Source: Sclerurus mexicanus (Eukaryota > Chordata > Aves > Passeriformes > Furnariidae). From it: a DNA stretch of 64,000 bases. The notes beneath the pieces are model-generated. The model saw only the letters and a list, made by a program, of their open reading frames with translations. It searched no databases and was not told the origin of the DNA. Within the stretch, counting starts at the first letter, position 1. Each line of letters starts with the position of its first letter. Shown in pieces: positions 49,701 through 61,700 of this stretch. The position numbers and the translations under genes were made by a program. Location of the stretch: NCBI GenBank assembly GCA_013396755.1, contig VWZF01004872.1, positions 806,001-870,000 on the forward strand, written 5' to 3'.

Positions 49701-52700
49701 CAAAAACATTAAAAAGAGGATGCAGTTACACAAGCTAGTCAGTAAGCACTGCTTCATGCATCTGAATCATTTTGGGTAAAGATTCCTTCATACAGATATT
49801 AATACTGACTCCTCTGCCTGGTAAGTTTAAGACCATGGCAGAAGTAGTACTAGAGAAGAGATCTGAAGGAAGAAAGGGTTGCAAGTTCACACTGGCTGGA
49901 GGAGGGCATTCCACATACATGGGAAGGTGTGGAGGGTGTGTGTCACTTGCAAGAGTAGTGAACAAGCAAGTGAGCACCAGGCTGGCCATAGGGAGATAAG
50001 AGACAGTAGCAGACTAAGATGAAGAGCAAATAAATGTAAAGGCAAAAACTGTGAATGATTCTAACAGCAAAGACAAACAATCTGAGATATAGCAGTTAAG
50101 ATAAGGGATGAAAAGGGGCAAGTCACAGGACTAAAAGCAGAGACATAACGGAGCAACAAGCAAGGAACATATTTTACCAGCTGTGTTTTGAATGCACAGG
50201 GCAATATAAGTATCAGAGAGGTCTGAGAAGAGACTGCATTGGTCAAGATAGGGATGAAAAGGATCTGGGCAAGTTTAGCTGGGTGTACAGAGAAAAGGCT
50301 TGATCTTAGAGATGTTTTAAAGGAAGAAGCTGCAAGATTTGGACCCACACCTAAAGGTATAAGACAAGAAAGGGAAAATCCTGTTTATACATTCAAATGC
50401 GTTTTCTGAATATTCCACCACTAAACACAATATTGTATTAACAATACAATAAGCTTCATTCATATAAACTCCAGGCTGCACAGTAAATTTTCTTCTAAAT
50501 CTTTCTTGCAACTTTCAGTTGTACAGTTGGGAATAATTTAATTGTGGAAACCTTGAAATAAAATACGTAAGCATGCAAACTTTCAGTCATTACCTAGAGA
50601 ACACAAAATCCTAGCCTTCATTTGACTGGCAGCCAAAGAAATTTTCTAATAATTGTGAGGAAAGCTTAATATGCCAGGTAATTCAGAACAGTACATGCAA
50701 AATGTAAGGAGAGACATACTCAAGGGGATTAGAACAGCAGCTGCAAGCAACTTCTCAGAGTTAGTCTTGGTCCTTCTCACTTACAGGCTTTGGCCAACAA
50801 TTAACCTGGTCGCAGTTTTGATTAAAAAAGAGATGGAGAAATGGAGATAATACTTATACTTCTCATAAGTAGATTTCAGATCTATAAAGCACTGAGTAAA
50901 TCAAGTGAAACATAATTATTACTCATCATTACTTACCTTGTAATATTTTGTTCCAGATTCATTTTGAAATAGTGTGAGGCATTTGCTGTCCAGTCTCCAG
51001 TAATGTCTTTTTCTCTACAAAATGCACAGTACAATAACATAAGGAATAAATCACTGATACGGCTTTTGTTACCTCATTATTTAAATATGAAGTGCTTTAA
51101 ATTACCAAGATGATCAATTAAAATTAATCTACAGTTGCATCTCAGAGTACAGAAATTAAAAAATAAACTTTGGGAATAAAGGGGTTTTTTTAATTGAAGA
51201 AAAAGCTCAAAAATTATTTCCACAAACCAGCAAAAATATCATTTACCTTACAGTAATAGCACTGACAACAGTAGTTACCTCATACAGGAAACAACAGTTA
51301 CTATACAGGTTTTATTCCAGATGCACGTGCTCAAAAAATTTGAATTATTTGAATTCAGTAACAATTGTAATAAACACATTATTAGATTCAAATGGATAAA
51401 ATACCTTGGGGGTGAAAAAAAAATTCAAGACAGACTAAAGAGCCATTTGGTGGAAGTCTCCAACAACGAGTAACATGAATAAACTGTTGCACATAACTGT
51501 CTTGCAATTTAAGTGTAAGAATATTCCTCAAAACAAAGAAGCTTTTAGAAAGCATGAATCTAACATATTTTGCTTGCACTTGATACTTAGAAACCCATTC
51601 CCATTTTTCTGTGACAAAAATCCAAGACCCCTAACTCTGACCTAGGATGACAAAGTTTGAAAATTATTGTATTATATAAACTTTGTCATAGTAAAAGCAG
51701 TTTGGTGGTTTTTGGCATATTTAGGCAGAACTTAAATCACTTTGGTCATGGGGAAGCTAAGACTACCTAGATGAGTTAGACCCAGAAAGCTAGGTTGTGA
51801 ATGGATTTAACTAAAAGGAATTCCCAGGCAGCACTGAATGGAAAATAGGTGAAAGCAAAAGGGTAAACCTGTCCTTTGGACATATGTGCTCTTTGCTAAA
51901 TCATGAATCAGGAAATACTTCGGAAGAGGGGAACTAAGGAATAGGTTGTTAACTTACACAGAGATTCAAAATCTGCCTCATACCCTATTCTTAGAAAGGA
52001 TGGGCTCAGGGTCAGGAAACAAATAAGAGATGATGATACAAAAACTTCTTGTTATAAAGGGTGAAATATCTTGCTATCCAGCGATCACAAGAAACAAACA
52101 GATACTGCTGGTAAAATGAACCTGTTTCGAACTGATAGAAAGCCCGAGTTGCTTCAGGAATAGGAAACTGCCTGACATTGCTGAGAACTGAGCAGTCAAG
52201 GGAAATAGACGATGTTGTAATGCCTATTACGGAAGTCTCCTCCCATTAGGAAGCTCTATGAGATCTTGTTTGGCTGAAGGTACCTTGCTTTGAGTCAGAA
52301 TACTCCACTTCATTTGAATGGCCTTTTTCAGCAGATGTCATTGAGGTAGCAGCCAGACTGACAGATGGGGAAAATCAAATTAAGCTAAGGTGTATCATCT
52401 GACCACTGTTCTATGAGGAGGTTCAAAAAAAGGCCACAGAAAAGCACAGCGGTTGTATGAAAGTTTAAATCACAGCTGAATACCAGGTATACCCTGAACA
52501 GTTCTACTAGAACTGTTCACCTTTATCTCCTACCTGGCCTTTTTCCATAGCCACTTGATGATAATTGTGACTGTTTTGTAGTCTTGACTTCAACCTCCTT
52601 TTAAATATGTTGTGGTAAATACATCTAGGTATTAGAAAACTGTACCTGAAAGAAGCGTTTTGTAACACAGTTTCAGACAGACCACTTAAAGCAGTCAGTT

Positions 52701-55700
52701 TAGCTGATGATCACAAAAAGTGAAAGTATTATAGTAAACTGATTATTATCACCCCTCAGCTTGATTTCAGCAGAACTTAAATAGCTTTGCTTCTTTGAAC
52801 TCCTTAATTCCCCTTAAATCAGATGCCACAAAGCTAAAGAATGCAAAAGTATTTATGCTGCCTTTCATAAACAGTCTCAATATGATATAATTCTCCATGT
52901 GATCTGGGAACTTCTTGACTCCATTCTTTTCATTCATCTACCAACAGACAAGAGGATTCACTTCCTCCCACCAGACAACTAAGGAACCCTGTTACTCCTC
53001 CTTATCTTCCTCCTCAGTACAAAAAACAAAGGCATTTGCCTAAGAAGGCTCAATTAAGAGATCGTTATTGCTAGCACTGGCAGCAAACAACAGTGTTTTT
53101 GGAGGATGCTTGCATACCCAAGCACACAGTCAAGCCACAACTCTTTATTCCACTGACATCAAGAGAAACAATGAGTTTGAGGGGTGGTGGTATTCAATAA
53201 TGCTTACTTTTAGATAGAGTAAATTGCTAGAGGAATGCAGGGCTCCCATATCTACACATAAATATTTAAAAACACCTAGATGATTTGAGTAATAATGCCA
53301 ACCACTTCAGTACTTGTCACTTTATAATGACTTCCACCCTTTCATGTAATAGAATTAAAAAAAACATGCAAACATTTAGTTCCACTGCTAAAGAGAAAGA
53401 AGACATAAGCAAATTATTCCAAATTATCATCTCAGGGAAGCTGAAATACTACACATACAATACATTTGAGACAATTTAGAGATGTTTTTCCTTCCTAAAG
53501 GGGAGAAGAAAAATTATTGTTCAACCACAACATGAAGAATTTTGAATAAACTACGGTTTCTCCCTTGCACCAGATTTTTTCATAATTAACATCATAGCTA
53601 AGGTCTTTCAAAAGATACTTTAAATCAGAATATCTAAATTAAAATACACCGGTTCAGAGAAATAGCTTAACTTAATGTAGGAAGAAATTCAAGTAACTGA
53701 CCAGATTGTCTCTACTAGTATAGTGGACCATCCATCCTTCTTTCACCATTGTACTGCTCTTCCTCTTTGTGTGTTTGATTGACTGTACAACTCGCATGAG
53801 AGGAATATTATTGCTTGTTGAAGGACTAAAAAAAAAGATACAATAGTTAAATATGTAACAAGTAAAAATACAACAGTACTGCAGTTACACTGGTACTACA
53901 CATTTAGTCCATAATTTTCAGGAACAGGCACCTTTTCCTTCCCTACAAACTTAGTTGATGGATGAAATTGATAAGGTGTTGATTAGCTCCTACTAGGAAG
54001 TATTGCAGTGCTTAAATTAGTCTAAGGAACAGAGAAGAAGCACACTGGAATGAGGACACCTACAGAAATCATCTTCTTGCTGAGACTGCTGGTCTTAACA
54101 CAGTATTAAAATACTACTAACATCAGCATAACTATTGTTTTCTCTTGTTTGTGTAAGTTGACTATGCTGCTTCTTAGTATTATCACCAATGAAGGTCCCT
54201 ATCTAAACATACTTTCGATTTATGAAAATAGAAAGAGCGGTGTGTTAATTCAAACCACAACTGCACTAGAAAACTCTATGAACACTCAGGGATATTAACT
54301 GTCCTGCACACAAGGATTTGACAATCTCTAATATTCAGAGACATTCATTAGTTAAATGTACAGGTTTGAATGGCGCTGAAGATGAAATCAACTACCCAAC
54401 TCCCTGTCTAACACCAGAGTTCCTACATGTGGCACTAACAGAAACATCTGTAAACACACAAAATCACCAGATAGATTCAAACCCAAAAATGTAAAGATGC
54501 TTTAACATAGCACATAGTTACACTATAAAATTGGCTACAGGATGCTGTACATGCCAAAAAACCTAAAGTGCTTCAAATCTGATGAGAAATAAATGGAAAA
54601 TTCTACTTAGAGGTAAATGCTGCTTCCAACTCAGGAAGCCCTTGAGCTATAAATCACTGAAAGTTGCGAAGGTATCATTACATGCTCTCCTTCACAAATT
54701 TGCTATTAAGCCCTGAGCTGCAATGACCTTTAGCTTCACCAAATACAACTGCTCTTATGCTACTAAGAATTACTAAAGATGACACTATTCATAATAATAC
54801 AGAAAGTAAAAAGACCGAATTTGATTTAAGGAACTACATAACAGTTACTGGATAAAAGACTTCAGAAAAATCACATTCAAGATAAATAAAGCAAACTTTT
54901 CCCTAAAATGCATATAGACTGTGATGCAAATATTAAAATATCACAACAATTCCTTTTGAATCCACACATATATAACAGTAATTAAATTAGGCTAAAGTCA
55001 CAAAGACCTTAATCACGTATTAGCCTTGTAAAGCCGTAAGTTTTACCATGCTTTGAACAGTCATAGCACAACACTTTTTCCAATGAGAAGAGACTATATG
55101 CTTTCAATTTATTTCTGTTTCAGATTTTCTTTAGACAGGAGAACTTCATGAACTATTTTCAAGTTAAAAAAAAAAACAACCAAAAATGAAAAAATATTTT
55201 CAGCAGTAAAACTGGGCTAATCAGAAACATTTTACTCACAATATGCAACAAAATGCATCCAGAGCAAACAAATCCACCTTATGACTTACCTGATTGTTTT
55301 GACAGCTTCCTCATCTTTGTCAGCATCAAGATCAGATGGATCCATAAAGAAGATTTTGTCCTCTGGAGGAGAGGGCTCTTCAGCATCATCTAGAACTCGA
55401 CTACCATCACTGTTCATTTCACTGCTATCAACTTCCATTGGCATATCCAAGTCCTGGCCTGGGCTAGCAGGTTCTGGAAACAACACATGATTCAGATATT
55501 ATTTCAAAGACAAAATTCAGAAAAAAAACCCACTAAAATTCCTCAAAACCCCAAAATTTTTTCTTCAGTTCATATTTATGCAAGTAAACATAAAAGTACA
55601 ATCACAAAATACAAAATCTTCATGTTTTTGCTAAACAATGCAGAGTATGCTAATGAACATTATTGGTTTTGCTAAATAATTAAATTTGCTAATTCTGCTA

Positions 55701-58700
55701 CACAATTCATCTGGACAAAGTAACCTTTTGATGGCTCAAGATGACCCAGAGAATTATTCCTGTGCAAATGAAATTCTCCATCAACAGAAACCCAACTCTG
55801 GTCTCATTGCCCTTGTAGCCCATAATAGCAAAAGAGAGAATGGGAGGGCTGTGGTATTGCAGGAAAAGAGAAAAGCAGAACAGATCTCATTCACATTTGA
55901 TTTTCTGCTGGCAGAAGTTCAGTGTTTCTAAAAGCTGTACAACTTGCACTGTGGAAAACTAAGAATTAAGACACAAAAATACCTTCATTTCTAGCTTTTT
56001 CTTTTTTTTTTTTTTGGTTTGGTTTGGGGTTTTCCCCTTAGCTTTTTTTTTTTTTCTGAGGCAAACTCAATTTCAGAGCGGGAGAAAGAACAAAAAATAA
56101 ACGACTTCTTAGGTCCACAGAAGAATTGTATGAAACAGTAGTTCCCAAACTACGTGCCCCAGCACCTTAGCATCACAAAGGTGACGAACACAGGCTGCAG
56201 CAACATCATGTTGCACGTTACTGTTTATGGCCACCAAGCTCAAGATCCAGGCAAGAGCCTTGGAGCTGGAGAAGGCAGGCATGAATGGATGGCATACATT
56301 GTGCCATGGCTATCAGAGCTGTTGCCCAGGCCTCTGAATCAAGTTGTAGTTTGGTGCAATCTGCTACATGTCACCAATTTTATTCCACTCAAAAACACGT
56401 GTGGCAAGGATCAAGGCAAAACAAAAACCATAAAATGGCTGAAGTTGGACAAGGCCTCTGAAGGTCATCTGGTCCAACAATCCCCCTGAGTTCATTTCTC
56501 CAGATTGTTGAAGCCCCTCTGGATGGCAGCACAACCCTCTGGCGTATCATCAGCAAACCTGCTGAGGGCACACTCTGCCCCATCATCCAGGTCATTAATG
56601 AAGATGTTGAACAGGACTGAATCCAGTACTGGCCCTTGGGTACACCACCAGTTGCCAGCCTCCAACTAGTCTTCCTGACACTGATAATCACGCTTTCGGC
56701 CCACCCACTTGACAAGTTTTTAGTCCACCTCCCTGTCTGCTCATCCATTTCATACTTCATCATCTTAACACTAGTCTAAGACTTATAAGACACTAAACAT
56801 TCTTCTACAAATTCTTCCCCACATTCCTCTTTCAATTCTGTAAGGTCTATTCAGAAAATAGACCTGCTTCATTGAGGTTTCCAAAAATTAGAGTAGGTTT
56901 CTTTGTTTTGGTTTGCCTTGGATTTTTTATTTTTCTCCTTCATCTCCTAAACTGCTGGGCTAACTCTGGTCACTGAAAATTACGAATATGAGAAAATCAT
57001 AAAAAATGGTACTTGTCTTCAGAAATTTACTTTTTAAAATAAGCAAAAATGAACAATAAGCAGACGGATCACAAGAGATGTTTAAATTTTGCACACTGGG
57101 ATGACTTCTTGATTTTTTCATCTCCCTTGAGCAATCTCAAGAAAAGCATACTGAACTTGCCAAGATTGGATAAGTAAAATTGAAGTCAACAGAGTGTAAG
57201 TTTTACAGTGAAAATTTGTCATTTTCAGCAACCTCAGTTGAAAAAACTGAGAAGATAAAATTAAAAGATGTAAAATACCCAAAGATGACAGAACCAAATG
57301 CTAATGCATCTTGTTCAGCCTCAAAAGGCCTGTCAGTATTTGAAAGCATGTTTCTCATCTTACCTCCATTGAAAATCACCTCTCCAAGGCAGTCTCGAGG
57401 TACTTTAGATGCACAGCGTTTGTGACAATTGAATCTGCAATCTAAAATAGACGATAAATTAAGCCCATGACATCAGAACTTCGCTCCTACTCAGATACTA
57501 ACATTCTATCACTCACTGCTTCTAACACAAGCTTCAGTTCAGATTCATATATTTACATGTAACTGAAGACAGCACCAATGAGGTCACCTCCAGGAGGAAA
57601 TTAACAATCTTGTCCTGATGTCACATGTTGATTTGTCCCACCACTATTTATTATGTCAGCACTTCCCCTTCCAGTGCAAAATAGTTTTCTACTTCTCTAG
57701 GTTTCTCTGTGGCTATTTTTTCCATCATGATGTAATTTTTCCCATTCTCTCATTTGTTCCACATCCTTTTTTCCATGGCTATATGATTTAAATGTCTCAC
57801 CTCTAACATCTTTCTCCACCTGCCAACTAAGACTTGCAGACATCAGAGCCTCTAAGATCACACACCCATATCACAGAGCAAATGTGTTCTGCAGTAAATC
57901 CCAAAGTCCAGTTCCCCTATCATTCAGGTTACAAATCTGGCTGATTATTGAAGCTCCATTTCTGCCAGCTGACACAGGGCAGACAGAAAAACGTTTTGTC
58001 CAGATTTGGCCTGACATGGAGATGGAATTTGGGTGGAACATGGAACCTGGATGTGTGCCATTTCTGCACCCAAGGTATCAGATGCAGCCTACTGAACAAC
58101 GCTGGTGGTTTTAACAGGAATGGCCTTTATTAGTAGCATCCATATAATTTTCAATTCTACGATCCCTATGAATTTCAAAACTCTCTACTTCCCTCACGAC
58201 TGTTTTCATACTGATAATTTAGCCTCTTTTTACTATCTAAAGCAAGCTCAATGCATTTTCCTTTTAAGTCCAGACAAGAGAAAAATCATTATCTCTTCAT
58301 GTTTCATAGCAGAGAAACCAAATTCTGGAGCAGAATACAATACTGTTCAGCTTCTGAGTGCCTAAAAGGATGTATCCTAAGAGACCTATGAATTGTCTTT
58401 TTTATAGTAATGGTTTCAGTCCATATCATGGAATACAATTACTTCACCAGTTTGAAGGGGGCTGGAAGAAACAGACATTTCAAATCCTGTCAGGGAACTA
58501 GAAGACTGAGCCTATCCTAATAAATTAAACTACATTCAGAAACATTCTTGGATACTGCAATGCAAGTCTCTAGTCTAGTAAATATTTACAAACATCCTCT
58601 GGCATGCTTTAGGCCCACAGCATTAGCACAATCCCAAACAGTTCCAAGATCTAGCTCATAAATCAAAGCATCCTATGAAATTGCTCCAAACAGGCAGTCT

Positions 58701-61700
58701 GCATAGAGCCACCCAGGCTGGGATACTAAGAAAATGTGTTCATGAACACAGGCCATTTTGTCCCGGTTGATCTCAGTGTCCAGGAATGTTTCCAGGCACA
58801 TTTAATTTATTACCACGAATATAGCCTTAACATCCCAAAGATCATCCTCAGAGTCCAAGTAGTAGCCTGGATGAATTCAAGAAATCCAAGGCTCTTATGG
58901 GTACTCAGGAACATAAGATTGCTGAAAGATCCCAAGCTTTGGGAATGTGCACAAGGAAGTTGGTGGAAAACCTTAAGAAACTGTAGGAGAAGGCAGTACG
59001 GAAATATTTGGATTGTTTGATATCAAGTCCTGATACACTGAAAATAAATATAGGATCATACTGCATAAATAGAGGCCTGTTAATACACTTCTGTCCTGTG
59101 CATATACATAACATTTCTCTAGGCTTGCTTTCCATACATAAATGCTGTTTTTATCCAGTGTCATTCACTTCCCTAGGACTGATGTGGTAGACCCATTTGT
59201 TCAGCTGGATATAGTCACAGCAATTGTATATGGTCAGCAGCATCTATATGTTAAAACTGCAAAGCATCTTTTTCAGGCTTCATTATTTACATATTACATG
59301 TATCCAAGAGACACACTGACTAGAAAAAAATATCAAAACCAGTTCAGGATGCAGACTTCAAACAGACTACAAAGACCGCAAATTAATAACAACAGAAATG
59401 AAAGATAAAACTGCTTCCTTACAGCAGTATTTTTAGTCAAAAGCTGTTAACACAACTGTAAGCTTAATTTTTTTTCTCTCCTCTAATAAAACAAATTGAA
59501 AATGTATTAAACAACCTATCTCAAAATGCTGATGTTTGGTTCTCACATATGACAAACTCACATGAGACAAATGCAAAGCCCTTTCCATATTCACGTTTAT
59601 GATTCATCACTAGACTTCTGTTTCCTGCAACAAAGCTGACTATCGCGCCATAAAGAGCCACAAGATCATCACAACCTCACAGTTATGCCCTAGGAACTGC
59701 ACGGAAGAGTCTGAGAACTGAAGCCATGCATGTTAACATGCGCTAGATAAAAACCATGCAGCTGATGAAGTCTAAGCTGGTTCAGAACAGGCACCTATCG
59801 GTATAAAGCATTTCCAAAAGATAATAACCAGTATCCTGTACTAGAATAATACAATGAAAACTCAAATTCTTTAGTGATGAATCTAGAAGACAGACATTGA
59901 ACAAAATGAAATATTTCCCATTTCTATTATTTCATAATTAGTCTTCTAGAATTAAGGTGTTCTCAATCTACATATGATTATATCTTATTTTTCAGAAAAA
60001 TATAAAATGCATAGTCTATTAAAATGAAAATGAGGGTTGCTGTAATCTTAAAATTATGCCATTTTTCAAAAATCACACTGCCTTGTTTCACAGTGTGCAA
60101 CCACCTAAGCTGAAATACAAGACCTTTAGTGAAATTTATTGTTGCAGCAGGAAATAAAATTTTTACCTTTACACTGCATTCCTTGGCGAAAAAGTCCCTT
60201 AAGCAGCCGTTTGCAGTACTGGCATATGGTGGGACGAGTGTAGGAGTGAACAGCAAAGGTGTGCGGAACCTTCACTCTGCAAAGCACCATCTTTTCCATC
60301 CAGATGGGGCGGCCACTCCAAGAGGGAATCCTCTTACTAGGTTCTGGGCAGCAGCGCTGGAGTAAAGAAGATATACATAATGTGCACCAAAAACAGTTTT
60401 ACTGCCATGACTGCTTTGAAAAGTCACAGCTGTCAGACTAAGTCTGTGGCGACTGTGAAAAGGCTCCCATTTTTAAACAGGGTTGAGAGGAGGATTCTGG
60501 GAACTACCAACCAGTCAGCCTCATCTCTGTGCCTTGGAAGATCAAGGAGCAGACCCTACTAGAAGCTACACTAAGGCACATGGAGGACAGGAAGATGACT
60601 TGAGACAGCCAGCATGGCTTCATCAAGGGCAAGTCCTGCCTGACCGAACTAGTGGCTTTCTACGATGGAGTGACTACATCAGTAGATAAGGGAAGGGCTC
60701 CAGATGTCATTTATCTGGACTTCTGTAAAGCCTCTGATATACTTCACTCTAAATTGGAAAGATGGATTCAATGCGTGGACTTATAGGTGGATAAGGAGTT
60801 GGTTGGACAGTCACATCCCGAGGGTAGCGGTCAATGGTTCAGTGTCCCGATAGACACCAGTGACAAGTGGTGTCCCTCAGAGGCTTATACTGGGACGACT
60901 ACTATGAAATGTCTTCATCAATGACATAAACAGACTACCCTCAGCAAGTTTGCAGATGTTACCAAGCTGAGTGGTGCAGCTGACACACAAGAGGGACAGG
61001 ATGCCATCCAGAGGGACCTGGACAAGCTCAAGAAGTGGGCCCATGGGAACTTCCTGCAGTTCAACAAGACCACGTGCAAGGTGCTGCACCAGGGTCAGGG
61101 CAACCCCTGGTATCAACACAAGCTGGGGGATGAATGAATTGTGAGCAGCCCTGCTGAGAAGGACTTGGGGTTGCTGGTGGATTAAAAAACAGTCAGTGGG
61201 ACTGTAAGGAAGGTGTTGACTCAAAGTGACCAGATAAGAAAGCAATAGTTATAAACATCAGGATAAATATTTTTCCTAACTCAGGACTAGGCTTTTATAG
61301 TCTCTAGCTAAAAAAAAGGTTCTTGAACTAGACTATATGATTTGTATTTTAAATTATGATTAAACTAAAAATGGTTATACTGCAAAGTAACAGATAAGTA
61401 GAAAACACTAAGGTACAATCAAACAAATGGATCTAATCACTGTGTGTCCTGTCTTAGAGCTGCAGTATAACTGATAACCTCTCAGCAATCATCATAACCA
61501 TTACAAAAAGGAACTGCTGTGCATGACTGGTTTTACTGTAAGCCTTTGATTCCCTAAGCACTCCTTGATAGGGCTTGGGTTTTTGTAGATTAACTCTGTG
61601 AAAAGCTTAACAGCATATCGGGAACACGGGAACACTCTCTCCTCCCCAGCATAAAAGCTTACAATTTGTATCCCTTTAGCTAAGCAACTATTTTATACTG

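Noticed and set aside
49735..50350. Frames on both strands at 49.7-50.4 kb
   Set aside because: There is no recognisable domain and no splice-supported exon. It lies in a PRKD3 intron and may be an old unclassified repeat.
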